Source: Calditrichales bacterium MX18-03 (GTDB taxonomy: Bacteria > Bacillota > Clostridia > Lutisporales > Lutisporaceae). From it: a DNA stretch of 64,000 nt. The position numbers were made by a program, and so were the translations under genes. The stretch spans positions 310,001-374,000 of the forward strand of contig JAJGRE010000001.1 of assembly GCA_021083345.1 (NCBI GenBank). The letters run 5' to 3'. This document shows, one piece after another, positions 45,752 to 54,178 of this stretch (within the stretch, counting starts at the first letter, position 1; each line of letters starts with the position of its first letter). The notes under the pieces are model-generated. The model was not told where the DNA came from. It searched no databases and saw nothing but the letters and a program-made list of their open reading frames with translations.

Positions 45752-45809
45752 CTCTTACCCACCCTTTCCCTCTGCTCTAACTGATAAAGTGTACGAATAA
45801 ACCTTTAAT

Positions 45810-45839
45810 ATTATATGCCCCATGCCTGCTCATTATCAA
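45810..45839 (-). promoter_or_regulatory. Sigma-A promoter of the metallo-hydrolase/DUF3006 pair
   Basis: TTGATA (45834-45839) and a perfect TATAAT (45810-45815) are 18 bp apart on the minus strand. They lie 59 bp before the start codon of the lipoprotein gene. Confidence 0.65.
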
Positions 45840-45846
45840 TAATGGA

Positions 45847-45877
45847 CAAAAAGAAACTCCCCACAGCACGTGGAGAG
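45847..45877 (-). terminator. Intrinsic terminator after the zinc-ribbon gene
   Basis: Minus-strand stem CTCTCCAC / GTGGGGAG with loop GTGCT, then TTTCTTTTTG. It lies about 33 bp after the zinc-ribbon stop and just before the promoter of the next gene. Confidence 0.75.
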
Positions 45878-45909
45878 CGTCTTGTCACTTTATCTTATTA
45901 TCACTCGAT

Positions 45910-46068
45910 TCACGATTCTGCCGAAAGTTTCTCAACCTGTTCTTCCGTCAGCATTGTTTTTCTTGAAATCAGCTTTTTGCACTTGCTGCACAAATAGCTG
46001 ATTGAGCCGCAGCCTTCGATTTTCTCCAGTTTGGAAGAGCACTCCGGGCAGTAAAAATTCTTTTCCAT
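45910..46068 (-). CDS. Small zinc-ribbon protein (YfgJ-like)
   Basis: This 52-residue gene starts at ATG 46068 with AAGGTG 5 nt upstream. It reads MEKNFYCPECSSKLEKIEGC, then YLCSKCKKLISRKTML. Two CxxC pairs (CPEC and CSKC) form a zinc ribbon. The length and the C-terminal acidic tail (TEEQVEKLSAES) fit a family of small zinc-ribbon proteins of unknown function. It lies 48 bp after the DUF4153 gene and has its own terminator. Confidence 0.8.
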   Translation of the reverse strand: MEKNFYCPECSSKLEKIEGCGSISYLCSKCKKLISRKTMLTEEQVEKLSAES

Positions 46069-46115
46069 GTTGCACCTTACATAATGCAGAGGCAGCCTGC
46101 ATTAGCCTTTCGTCC

Positions 46116-47897
46116 TTACTTGGGCGCTTTGAACAGGATATAGAAGGAATAATCCGCACCTTCCTTTGGGTTTATAGTGATATGCTGAAAAATCACTTTA
46201 AGGCTGCTTCCGTTGCGATCAACATTGAACGCCATCGTAGAAGGCGGCAGACTGTTCTCCTTGTTGTGCGAGACGGATGTCAGCTTCTGTGCCTGCTCAT
46301 ATACGAGAGTCGATACGATCACGGAACCGGTGGGATCTGTGATGCTGATTTCCGCATCAAAGTCCGATGTCCTTTTAATATCAATTCGATAGACGTTACC
46401 TCTGATATCTACATTGGCTGATGGTGACGCATTGGCATATCGTGACTGGTTCGAATACATGACGTTTAGGGAATCATAGCCTGAAATGTCCAGGCTTTCG
46501 GTATTATCAAGCTGGATATAGTAGTTCCTGGCTGTCTCATAGCCGGGATTGGTATAAAAAGGCTCAAAACCGATGACGGTTTTCATATCGTTATAAGGCT
46601 GAAAATCCTTCGGCAGCCACGCCACTCTGCCGGTATAACCCCTTGAGTCAAGATAGGTGAGGACGTTGGTCAGTTCGGTTTTTACTTCTTCAGGCACGTC
46701 GCTCTTGGGCGTAACGACGTTCCCCTCCAGCATATTCTGGCTTTTCAGCATTCTTTCGGCGCGTTTCGTCTGGCTTATGCGTGAGACCGTAAAGGTATCT
46801 ACGGGGGGTATGATTGAAAACACCGCAAATGCAGCTGCCAATAAAACAACGAGGCCGTTTCTGCCTGTATGCTTTATGCTCAGAATGGCGCCTGCTGTCA
46901 GAGAAAAAATCCCGAATAGCGTAATGTAATACCTGGATTCTGTAATGCCGTATGCATTCAGCCGGATGCCTATGGAAACCAACTGGAGCATGACGATGGG
47001 CATCCATATTTTCGGAAAAAGCCTTTTATAGGTCGTGGCAAACCGATTCTCCAAAACGCTGCAAAGCAGGAAAGTCAGCAGCCCGGCAGTGGAGTAGCCC
47101 AGGACAATGGGTCCCAGTTGCCCCACCGGCCATTTCTGGGTTAAAACGATTTTGAAAAAGTATATGACCAGGACACCGGTGAAGGTAAGAATAAGGGGTA
47201 TGGCAATATAGGACAGCAGGATTTCCAGGTACTTGGGGCACAATGCCGCCTTTTCGACATACTGCCTGTCGCCTTCTTCTTCAGAATTGAACCTCGGAAG
47301 CAGTGACAAATAATAGAGGGGAAAGAAAAATATCCAGATGATTGAAGCTGTATAGGCATAGGCATCATTGGATATGTCGAACAGCAGGACGTCGACTGCC
47401 GTTATGATTGCAAAGATCCCCATCATCAGGACGCCCGAGTAAAGGACAGATGTAAAAAACGACTTAAAGTGTGTTATCGGTATGCCGGCGAAAATACTGC
47501 TCTGCTTGTAAGAAGGCAGCCACACGAAAAGACATAGCAGCGCAAATATTGCAACCATCGTTCTTACCAGGACTTCCACTTCGATCTTTTGAGCCGGCAG
47601 GATCGTGACATAATAAGCAATGGTAAACAACAAGGAAACCAGCACATAAATCAACCTTGGCGCCTTAGGCCAGATTTTTCTCTCCCTTGCAGCCTGCGCA
47701 GCGGCACTGAATACAGCCCCGAAGAGGCAAGAGAAGAATAGCTTTTCAAGGATGATCGGCGGCTTCTCATGCAACTGCACCATGTAGCAGACGATCATTG
47801 CGGCTATTGCCAAAAGCAGGACCGTCAGCGGGAAGCGTGAGGCAGCCTGGTAGAAGCCCATCATTGTCTTTATCATTATTTCTTTCAACCGTTTCAC
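46116..47897 (-). CDS. DUF4153 family multi-spanning membrane protein
   Basis: The 593-residue protein has about 12 hydrophobic segments in residues 15-400 and a C-terminal soluble domain (about 410-593) with YLDSRGYTGRVAWLPKDFQP. This matches DUF4153 membrane proteins. I start it at GTG 47897, where AAGGAG lies 7 nt upstream; the longer frame from 47981 has no SD. Function is unknown. Confidence 0.78.
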   Translation of the reverse strand: MKRLKEIMIKTMMGFYQAASRFPLTVLLLAIAAMIVCYMVQLHEKPPIILEKLFFSCLFGAVFSAAAQAARERKIWPKAPRLIYVLVSLLFTIAYYVTILPAQKIEVEVLVRTMVAIFALLCLFVWLPSYKQSSIFAGIPITHFKSFFTSVLYSGVLMMGIFAIITAVDVLLFDISNDAYAYTASIIWIFFFPLYYLSLLPRFNSEEEGDRQYVEKAALCPKYLEILLSYIAIPLILTFTGVLVIYFFKIVLTQKWPVGQLGPIVLGYSTAGLLTFLLCSVLENRFATTYKRLFPKIWMPIVMLQLVSIGIRLNAYGITESRYYITLFGIFSLTAGAILSIKHTGRNGLVVLLAAAFAVFSIIPPVDTFTVSRISQTKRAERMLKSQNMLEGNVVTPKSDVPEEVKTELTNVLTYLDSRGYTGRVAWLPKDFQPYNDMKTVIGFEPFYTNPGYETARNYYIQLDNTESLDISGYDSLNVMYSNQSRYANASPSANVDIRGNVYRIDIKRTSDFDAEISITDPTGSVIVSTLVYEQAQKLTSVSHNKENSLPPSTMAFNVDRNGSSLKVIFQHITINPKEGADYSFYILFKAPK

Positions 47898-48026
47898 AAT
47901 AACACTCCTTCCAAACAGAACAAATACTTGAATCCGAAAGATTGATCTCTTTCCTTTATTATACTTCTGTATGACTGCCAATTATCCTTCAAATGCGCAG
48001 TCACACAAGCATATTATTTTGAGATA

Positions 48027-48035
48027 TGGTATAAT
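48027..48035 (+). promoter_or_regulatory. Extended -10 promoter of the flavoprotein gene
   Basis: TGGTATAAT (48027-48035) carries TG one base before a perfect TATAAT. It lies 38 bp upstream of the start codon at 48073. No clear -35 is visible. Confidence 0.5.
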
Positions 48036-48072
48036 TTAGATGATTTAAAGTGATTCAATGGAGGTAGAAAAT

Positions 48073-48627
48073 ATGAAAGTACTGGCACTGCTTGGTAGTC
48101 CAAGAAAAAAAGGCAACACAGACCTGCTGCTGGATGCGTATCTGAAGGGCATCGAAGCTTCCGGCAAAGGTGCGGAGGTTAGCAAGGTTTATCTACATGA
48201 AAAAAACATTCGGAATTGCGCTGCCTGTGATGCATGTCATGTTGTCAATATCGGAAAGTGTGTGATTCAGGATGACATGCAGGCACTTTATCCTGAATTT
48301 ATTGAAGCCGATGTTGTCATCTATGCCACGCCGGTCTATTGGTGGAGCGTCTCTTCGCAACTAAAATCCTTTATGGACCGGTGCTATGCGCTAGGCTCCG
48401 TTGAAGACAGCTTTGCAGGTAAAAAAGCCGTACTTCTCCTAACCTACGGCGGAGAGCTGCCCAACAAGGGACCTGAAATCGTAAGGGTCTGCTTCGAGGA
48501 AATATGCGATTACAAAGAAATGGATCTGATTGACGTTTACGGCGTTTGCACGGATGAATATATGCCGGTTGCCGAGAATGCAGCAGCACTGAATGAAGTA
48601 TTTGAAATGGGCAAGAAAATAGGCTAA
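48073..48627 (+). CDS. NADPH-dependent FMN reductase/iron-sulfur flavoprotein family
   Basis: The 184-residue protein has the flavodoxin-like motif LLGSPRKKGNTDLLLDAYLK for the FMN phosphate. NCAACDACH follows, as in iron-sulfur flavoproteins, then the flavin-facing YATPVYWWSVSSQLKSFMDR. Such proteins reduce quinones, metals or nitro compounds with NAD(P)H. The physiological substrate cannot be told. GGAGG lies before ATG 48073. A terminator follows. Confidence 0.88.
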   Translation: MKVLALLGSPRKKGNTDLLLDAYLKGIEASGKGAEVSKVYLHEKNIRNCAACDACHVVNIGKCVIQDDMQALYPEFIEADVVIYATPVYWWSVSSQLKSFMDRCYALGSVEDSFAGKKAVLLLTYGGELPNKGPEIVRVCFEEICDYKEMDLIDVYGVCTDEYMPVAENAAALNEVFEMGKKIG

Positions 48628-48673
48628 GCAGGTAAAACCGAAAATAATCTTTGAGAAATCCGCATTATTCCGT

Positions 48674-48709
48674 AAGGCTTATACTAAATATAGATAAGCC
48701 TTATTTTTG
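48674..48709 (+). terminator. Intrinsic terminator after the flavoprotein gene
   Basis: Stem AAGGCTTAT / ATAAGCCTT (48674-48682 and 48694-48702), loop of 11 bases, then ATTTTTG. It lies about 46 bp after the stop codon. Confidence 0.8.
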
Positions 48710-48739
48710 TTGTGCAAGTATCACCCAAGGAGAAAAGCC

Positions 48740-49249
48740 ATGAATTTCAGGAATGAGTACTTCTTGTTCAATCAACGGCTGTTGCGGAATGTCAATGAGA
48801 TAAATGAAATAGGGAAATGCATCAAAACGCTGCAATGGAAGCCCGAGTTCTCATTGGAAGCAGACGGAATCAACTATGTTTACCAGGCCGGGTACTACAA
48901 GGCGTTTGATCTGGCCTTCAAGCAGTGCGGCTGGAGGCTGCCTCCCGCCCTGCTGGACGATCCCCCCGGTGCAATGGGCCATTATTTTAAAAACAGCATT
49001 TTTATTGAGGTGCAATTAGGGGACAGCTCAACCGTATTCCGGGACTACCTGAAATACCATAAGGGCTTCAAAAAAGGCCTGCTGACCCTTGCCGTTCTGA
49101 TCGTACCATCGTCACCCAAGGCGTTTTTCCCATCCGGCGCAAAAAATGTCCAAAGTATGATCGGCTATGAATTCGCAAGCAAGTATTTCAAACTGATGCC
49201 GGTTCCAATCCCCTTGCTGCTTATAGGATTGCTGGATGAAAACGATTGA
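48740..49249 (+). CDS. Orphan BglII-like endonuclease-fold protein
   Basis: The 169-residue protein starts at ATG 48740 (AAGGAG 7 nt upstream). Residues 84-169 resemble the BglII/BstYI core. IFIEVQLGD places Glu90 and Gln92 like the E-x-Q of BglII. LAVLIVPSSPKAFFPSG matches its following beta strand and Phe-Pro-Ser turn. PIPLLLIGLLDE matches the C-terminal strand. The aspartate expected nine residues before the Glu is a His here. No methyltransferase is nearby. A restriction-type fold is likely and activity is uncertain. Confidence 0.6.
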   Translation: MNFRNEYFLFNQRLLRNVNEINEIGKCIKTLQWKPEFSLEADGINYVYQAGYYKAFDLAFKQCGWRLPPALLDDPPGAMGHYFKNSIFIEVQLGDSSTVFRDYLKYHKGFKKGLLTLAVLIVPSSPKAFFPSGAKNVQSMIGYEFASKYFKLMPVPIPLLLIGLLDEND

Positions 49250-49276
49250 TCCGGAATAGTCACTTAAAATAAAGCA

Positions 49277-49316
49277 AAAAAGAGCAGATACTCCGTAAGA
49301 AGCACCTGCTCTTTTT
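49277..49316. terminator. Bidirectional intrinsic terminator
   Basis: Stem AAAAAGAGCAG / CTGCTCTTTTT (49277-49287 and 49306-49316), 11 bp, with T-rich tails on both strands. It serves the endonuclease-like gene (plus) and the ornithine cyclodeaminase remnant (minus), which converge here. Confidence 0.85.
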
Positions 49317-49318
49317 CA

Positions 49319-49507
49319 CTACAATTTCAGAACCGTACCGGTTTTTCGCTCCAGTGCGCGGTTGAACACTTCCTTTGCAACCACCATGTCACATACTGCC
49401 ATGCCGATATTGCTGCATACAATCAGTTCATCGTCGGATTCCCTCCCCTTTTGGATGCCGGCAATAATTTCGCCTGTTTCACATGTGATTTCCAGCAGCC
49501 CGCTTTG
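49319..49507 (-). pseudogene. C-terminal remnant of an ornithine cyclodeaminase/mu-crystallin family gene
   Basis: A 62-codon open stretch reads LLEITCETGEIIAGIQKG, then ESDDELIVCSNIGMAVCDMV and ends ERKTGTVLKL. This is the C terminus of the ornithine cyclodeaminase/mu-crystallin family (E-IAG-K-GR-SDDE--I--S-GMA-D pattern). A TAG at 49508-49510 interrupts the frame, and no N-terminal NAD-binding domain is found upstream. A possible shifted extension runs to about 49590. It is a decayed gene. Confidence 0.75.
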
Positions 49508-49691
49508 CTATCAGCAGCTCCCTCAGAATGACTGTGGCAGAACTCATGACTGCGCAGCTTTTCGCTATTTCTTCCGGACTTCCCGCTTATTACCAGATTA
49601 TACCCTTTTAAAAGAAATTATAATATGTTAAACTTTTCCTGATGCAGTACGTAAATAGAGTTGACGAGCACAATGAATGGAGATGGATAGG

Positions 49692-50369
49692 ATGAGATTC
49701 TGGGGACACCTTAAAAAGCTTTTTATTTGGGGATTGATCTGTGTCGCAATCGTTGCAGCTATATATTTTACATTTGTCAGGCCCTGGATCATGCGTATAG
49801 GCGCCACAAACGAAGAAGTCGTTATGACTCTCCCTGGAGACGGTCTGGTGACAACCCCTGGGGTAAAATACACCCATGCGATCACCATCAACGCACCGAA
49901 GGAAATCATATGGGGATATGTGGTACAGATGGGTCACAAGCGTGCAGGCTGGTACAACTGGGATGCTTTCAACCGGCTGGCTGACAAGGATTATTTCTTT
50001 GAAAACGGCAAATCTGCCGACCGCATCATACCGGAGCTGCAAAACCTGGAAAAAGGCGGCAAGATCGCCATCACGCCTCAAATCCCCGCCTTTGATGTAA
50101 CAGAACTGGAGAAATACAGGCACATGCTCTTGACTGCCAGAAATGGGGATGCATATACAGTCACCTGGGCCTATTCACTAAAAGAGATCGACAAGGACAC
50201 AACGCGCCTCTACGTGCGCTGGACCAGCGACATCAGCGATTCCGCCATTGCAAGAGTCTTTGACCTGCTGCTGACAGAGCCCGGCGGTGCCGGCATTCAG
50301 CAGTCGTTGAACCTCCGCGGCATCAAAACCCGCGCTGAAAGAGACTTCGCCAACCAAACGGCAAGATAA
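49692..50369 (+). CDS. Membrane-anchored SRPBCC-fold protein
   Basis: The roughly 225-residue protein has an N-terminal membrane helix (about 8-30). A polyketide-cyclase/START-like domain follows, with KYTHAITINAPKEIIWGYVV, GHKRAGWYNWDAFNRL and a late strand TRLYVRWTSDI. The SRPBCC fold binds hydrophobic ligands. No specific role is known. ATG 49692 has GGAG 9 nt upstream; an ATG at 49683 is possible. Confidence 0.75.
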   Translation: MRFWGHLKKLFIWGLICVAIVAAIYFTFVRPWIMRIGATNEEVVMTLPGDGLVTTPGVKYTHAITINAPKEIIWGYVVQMGHKRAGWYNWDAFNRLADKDYFFENGKSADRIIPELQNLEKGGKIAITPQIPAFDVTELEKYRHMLLTARNGDAYTVTWAYSLKEIDKDTTRLYVRWTSDISDSAIARVFDLLLTEPGGAGIQQSLNLRGIKTRAERDFANQTAR

Positions 50370-50386
50370 ATGAAAGACTCATATCA

Positions 50387-51199
50387 TCACACGGATATGA
50401 GTCTTTTTCTTACGCCTATTTCATACATCATAATGGCTGCTGCAATACCGGCATTCAGCGACTCCGCTTTTCCCGGCATGGGAATGGTGACGCTGAAATT
50501 CAGCTTTTCTTCTATTTCACTGCTCATCCCTTTGGATTCATTGCCAATCACAATAGCGTATTTATCCATAGGTTTCAGTTCTATGACACTTTGATTGCTA
50601 TGAGGATCTGCCCCTATGGTGACCACCCCGTTGTCCTTCAATTGATCCATCAGTGTCAGCGAATCAAGGTTCTGTATGACAGGTATATGGAACAGGGAGC
50701 CCATGGTGGACCGGACAGATTTACCGTTATGGATGTCAACGCATCCCTTCAAGAGCAATACCGCACTCAGCCCGCAGGCGTCCGCCGTTCTGACAATGGT
50801 CCCCAGGTTTCCCGGATCCCGGATTTCATCCAGCAGGACAAAACTGAGCTGATTTGATTGCATCAGCGCATCCATGTCGAACACCGGTTTTTTTACCACT
50901 GCCAGAACACCTTGAGGTGTCTGTGTTTCCGAGATATCCTTAAAAAGCCGTTCTTCAGCCGCATAAATGGGGATTCCTCTGTCCTTGAGCTGTTGAAAAA
51001 CCGCCATGCCCTCTTCTTCTGCAGTAAAGGTCTCGCTGAATACAGCAAAAGAAAGCGCTGCGCCATAGGCCAGGGCTTCCTCTATCAGCTTCTCCCCCTC
51101 AATGATGAATTCACCGTACTCATCACGGTGCTTCTTTGTCTGAAGGGCTTTTACATGCTTGATGGTCGCATTTTGATTGCTTTTTATCATATCCTTCAT
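50387..51199 (-). CDS. SpoU/TrmH-family RNA 2'-O-methyltransferase
   Basis: The 270-residue protein has an N-terminal substrate-binding domain (KHRDEYGEFIIEGEKLIEEA) and a SPOUT knot domain. The three SpoU motifs are LLDEIRDPGNLGTIVRTADA, IVIGNESKGMS and MPGKAESLNAGIAAAIMMYE. It methylates a ribose in rRNA or tRNA, and the target is not evident. This layout is that of B. subtilis YsgA-like proteins. It follows the Ktr genes by 9 bp. Confidence 0.92.
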   Translation of the reverse strand: MKDMIKSNQNATIKHVKALQTKKHRDEYGEFIIEGEKLIEEALAYGAALSFAVFSETFTAEEEGMAVFQQLKDRGIPIYAAEERLFKDISETQTPQGVLAVVKKPVFDMDALMQSNQLSFVLLDEIRDPGNLGTIVRTADACGLSAVLLLKGCVDIHNGKSVRSTMGSLFHIPVIQNLDSLTLMDQLKDNGVVTIGADPHSNQSVIELKPMDKYAIVIGNESKGMSSEIEEKLNFSVTIPMPGKAESLNAGIAAAIMMYEIGVRKRLISV

Positions 51200-51208
51200 A
51201 ACAGGAAG

Positions 51209-51871
51209 TTACTCTGCCTTTCTTTCCAGCTTTCTCAAATCCTCATTGCTGCCGATAACGATGAGGATATCGCCTTCCTTGATTTCATTATCTGCTTTAG
51301 GCGATACGTTGATATGCTCGTCGTCATTGATGTTTCGGATCGCAACGACGTTGACTCCGTACTTTGCCCTCAGGTTCAGGTCCCGAAGGTCCTTGCCGAT
51401 CCAGACATCAAGCACGGCAAATTCAATGATGCTGTGCTCCGGCGATAGCTCGATGAATTCCAGAATGTTTGTTGCAATCAGGTTGTGCGCCACACGTTCC
51501 CCCATGTCTCTCTCAGGGAAAACGACCCTGTCGGCGCCGATTCTGAAGAGTACTTTAGCATGCACATCACTTTGGGCTTTTGCCACAACATATTTGACGC
51601 CCATTTCCTTCAGCATCAGCGTCACGATGATGCTAGACTGAATGTCAGAACCGATGGAGACAACGCCTACGTCAAAATTCCTTACGCCCAGGGATCTCAG
51701 AACATTCTCATCCGTAGCATCCGCCGTTACTGCATGGGTTACCTTATCAGAAATTTTTTGGATCTGCTCTTCATTTTCATCTATGGCCAGCACCTCATGT
51801 CCCAATTGGTACAGCCGCTCTGCCACAGACTTCCCAAACCTCCCGATCCCTATTACGACAAACTGTTTCAT
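51209..51871 (-). CDS. ktrA: Potassium uptake regulatory subunit KtrA/TrkA
   Basis: The 220-residue protein has an N-terminal RCK/Rossmann domain (IGIGRFGKSVAERLYQLG for NAD/ATP binding, acidic end VLAIDENEEQ). A C-terminal RCK_C domain (VNVVAIRNINDDEHINVSPK) often binds c-di-AMP in Firmicutes. It forms the gating ring of the adjacent KtrB-type channel. It lies 14 bp after ktrB. Confidence 0.93.
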   Translation of the reverse strand: MKQFVVIGIGRFGKSVAERLYQLGHEVLAIDENEEQIQKISDKVTHAVTADATDENVLRSLGVRNFDVGVVSIGSDIQSSIIVTLMLKEMGVKYVVAKAQSDVHAKVLFRIGADRVVFPERDMGERVAHNLIATNILEFIELSPEHSIIEFAVLDVWIGKDLRDLNLRAKYGVNVVAIRNINDDEHINVSPKADNEIKEGDILIVIGSNEDLRKLERKAE

Positions 51872-51885
51872 TTTGCCTCCCCTTT

Positions 51886-53220
51886 CTAACCGACCATAAT
51901 CCGGTCCTCAGGATATTTCATATTATTTTTATTCCGCACCGCACTCTGGGCTAAAGCCAACACCAGGGACAACGGACCTACCCTTCCGGCAAACATCATA
52001 ATACTGATGATGATCCGTCCGGGAAAGCTCAGGTTCGGTGTATAGTTGAGGGTCAGGCCCACAGTCCCGAAAGCGGAGGTTGACTCGAAAATCAAGGTCA
52101 TAAAATCAGTATTCTCCGTAATGGATAGCACCATGGCCATAAAAATGACCAGGCTCAGACTGATAATCGTAATGGCCAATGCCCTATATACCAGATACTT
52201 CGGCAAATGCCTTTCAAAAATCTCTGCATCTTCCTTGCCTTTGACGACAGAGATAACTGTCAAAAGCAATATTGCAGCCGTCGTCGTTTTGATGCCGCCT
52301 GCCGTCGAGCCTGAAGATCCCCCGATGAACATCAGTATAATGGTCATAAACTTGCTGGGCACAGTCAAAGAAGCCATATCCAGCGTGTTAAAGCCTGCAG
52401 TTCGAGGTGTGACGGAGTGAAAAAGCGATGCAAGAATTTTACCGGAAGCCGGTAGGTTCCGGAGGGTATCCGGATTACCCATCTCCAGTATAAAAATAGA
52501 AATAGTGCCTGAAACGATCAGGAAGGCTGTCATTGTCAATACAACCTTGCTATGTAAAGAAAGCTTGCTGAAACTCCTGGTTCTAAGAAGCCCATAAAGG
52601 TCAATCCATACAGAAAATCCCAGACCCCCGATTATGATCAGCAGCATAGCCGTAATGTTGATGATCGGATTGCTGACATAGGGCATAAAACTCCTGAATC
52701 CGCCTATCAGGTCAAACCCTGCATTGCAGAACGCGGAGATACCGTGGAACAGGCCAAAGGCAATCCCCTTGCGGAAGCCGAACTCCGGTACGAAAACCAG
52801 CGAAAAAAGGAAGGCTCCGATCAGTTCTATGGTGAAGGTGGCGATAATGATCCGCTTGGTCAATCTGACCAGACCCTCCAGGTCAAATTGGTTCAACGAC
52901 TCCTGAATTAAAAGCCGTTCCTTTAGCGTGATGCGCCGTCCTACGATAAGCGCAAACAAGGTGGACATGGTCATAAAACCAAGACCGCCAATCTGGATCA
53001 AAAGGATAATGATAAGCTGTCCGAATACCGTCCAATGGGTTCCGGTGTCCACAATAACCAGGCCGGTCACGCAGACTGCAGAGGTCGCGGTAAAAATAGA
53101 ATTGACGAATCCCACTGATTCGCCGTTTCTTGAAGCAATGGGCAGGTTCAGCAGGATCCCCCCCATCAAAATGATAACGGCAAAGCCGAATACAATCATC
53201 TGAGTCGGTGTGATTTTCAA
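51886..53220 (-). CDS. ktrB: Potassium uptake channel subunit KtrB/TrkH
   Basis: The 444-residue protein has the four M1-P-M2 repeats of the Trk/Ktr/HKT superfamily. Pore stretches include FTATSAVCVTGLVIVDTG, FHGISAFCNAGFDLIGG and FIGGSSGSTAGGIKT. The start is uncertain. TTG 53220 has no SD, while a strong GGGGTGG lies 5-6 nt before ATC codons at 53250/53247 in the same frame. Either a rare ATC start or weak TTG initiation is used. Confidence 0.92.
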   Translation of the reverse strand: MKITPTQMIVFGFAVIILMGGILLNLPIASRNGESVGFVNSIFTATSAVCVTGLVIVDTGTHWTVFGQLIIILLIQIGGLGFMTMSTLFALIVGRRITLKERLLIQESLNQFDLEGLVRLTKRIIIATFTIELIGAFLFSLVFVPEFGFRKGIAFGLFHGISAFCNAGFDLIGGFRSFMPYVSNPIINITAMLLIIIGGLGFSVWIDLYGLLRTRSFSKLSLHSKVVLTMTAFLIVSGTISIFILEMGNPDTLRNLPASGKILASLFHSVTPRTAGFNTLDMASLTVPSKFMTIILMFIGGSSGSTAGGIKTTTAAILLLTVISVVKGKEDAEIFERHLPKYLVYRALAITIISLSLVIFMAMVLSITENTDFMTLIFESTSAFGTVGLTLNYTPNLSFPGRIIISIMMFAGRVGPLSLVLALAQSAVRNKNNMKYPEDRIMVG

Positions 53221-53297
53221 CCGTTTTTTTATCAGATTGAATTCGATGATTCAGACCACCCCCCATGCAATATGTTGTGCCATGTACTGACTCAATT

Positions 53298-53306
53298 ATT
53301 ATATCA
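53298..53306 (-). promoter_or_regulatory. Candidate extended -10 promoter of ktrB-ktrA
   Basis: TGATATAAT on the minus strand is an extended -10 and lies about 45 bp before the SD. A TTGACA sits only 4 bp upstream of the TATAAT and cannot serve as its -35. The leader is too short for a c-di-AMP riboswitch. From here to rplT the 190 bases hold a TTGCCATATGGCAA palindrome (53368-53381), no gene, and then the rplT terminator. Confidence 0.4.
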
Positions 53307-53497
53307 CTGTCAAACATAATAATAAATGTGTAAAATGACCAAGACTGTGCTCTCATGCCTATTATTGCCATATGGCAACCGTTTATCTCACTGCATAGCC
53401 GCTTTGCTCCCTACCGCTCACGCTTGCTGACCCACAACGTTGTTTTCTTTAGTATTACACGGAATTATGGGTTTATGAGATTATATACGAGCAAAAC

Positions 53498-53522
53498 AAA
53501 AAAAGACCTTGCGGTCCTTTTT
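53498..53522 (-). terminator. Intrinsic terminator after rplT
   Basis: On the minus strand AAAAAGGACC GCAA GGTCTTTTTTT forms a GACC/GGTC stem extended by A-T pairs, with a GCAA loop and a T-run. It lies 12 bp after the rplT stop. Confidence 0.85.
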
Positions 53523-53533
53523 AAGCGCTTTGT

Positions 53534-53893
53534 TTAGGCGTTCAGCTTGGCTTTAGCCAGGTCAACCAGCTTTTGGAATGCAGCTGCATCATTGATAGCC
53601 AGCTCTGAGAGCATCTTTCTGTTGATTTCGATGCCGGAAAGCTTCAGGCCGTTGATGAACTTGCTGTAGGATAAGCCGTTGGTTCTGGTTGCCGCATTGA
53701 TTCTGGCAATCCAAAGCTTTCTGAAGTCTCTTTTTCTCAGCTTTCTGCCGATATATGCGAACCTTAACGCTCTGATAACGGTTTCGTTGGCTATTCTATA
53801 TTTCTTGCTTCTGGCTCCAACATAACCCTTAGCCAGCTTCATTATTTTTCTGCGCTTCTTATGTGCATTGACTGCTCTTTTTACTCTTGCCAT
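53534..53893 (-). CDS. rplT: Ribosomal protein bL20
   Basis: The 119-residue basic protein has the L20 pattern [20 protein letters not shown], then [21 protein letters not shown]20 is an early 50S assembly protein and represses its own operon by binding the leader. It follows rpmI by 20 bp in the standard infC-rpmI-rplT order. Confidence 0.98.
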   Translation of the reverse strand: MARVKRAVNAHKKRRKIMKLAKGYVGARSKKYRIANETVIRALRFAYIGRKLRKRDFRKLWIARINAATRTNGLSYSKFINGLKLSGIEINRKMLSELAINDAAAFQKLVDLAKAKLNA

Positions 53894-53913
53894 GGTTTGC
53901 TACCTCCCTATCC

Positions 53914-54111
53914 TTATTTATATGGAACTAACTTCCTGATCATTTTTGCTTCCGTTGCGGTTGCATAGGCGCCTTTTCTCAGCTTCCTGGTTCTCTTTGT
54001 AGACTTCTTAGTCAGGATATGTGACTTATATGCACATGCTCTCTTTACTTTTCCAGTCTTTGTAAAGCTGAATCTTTTTGCTGATGCCCTGTGAGTCTTC
54101 TGCTTAGGCAT
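53914..54111 (-). CDS. rpmI: Ribosomal protein bL35
   Basis: The 65-residue basic protein reads [20 protein letters not shown], continues [20 protein letters not shown], and ends [10 protein letters not shown]. This is a full-length L35. It is the middle gene of the infC operon. Confidence 0.98.
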   Translation of the reverse strand: MPKQKTHRASAKRFSFTKTGKVKRACAYKSHILTKKSTKRTRKLRKGAYATATEAKMIRKLVPYK

Positions 54112-54178
54112 TAAAAATCCTCTCCTTCTGTGCTATTGTTTATAGTGATTAAGTTGAGTGCCGCATTTTGCAATGCCA

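Noticed and set aside
53221-53310. c-di-AMP (ydaO) riboswitch before ktrB
   Set aside because: The leader from the inferred promoter to the SD is only about 45 nt, far shorter than this riboswitch.
53310-53490. Small gene in the ktrB-rplT gap
   Set aside because: Short frames on both strands have no SD; only a TTGCCATATGGCAA palindrome and the rplT terminator are seen.
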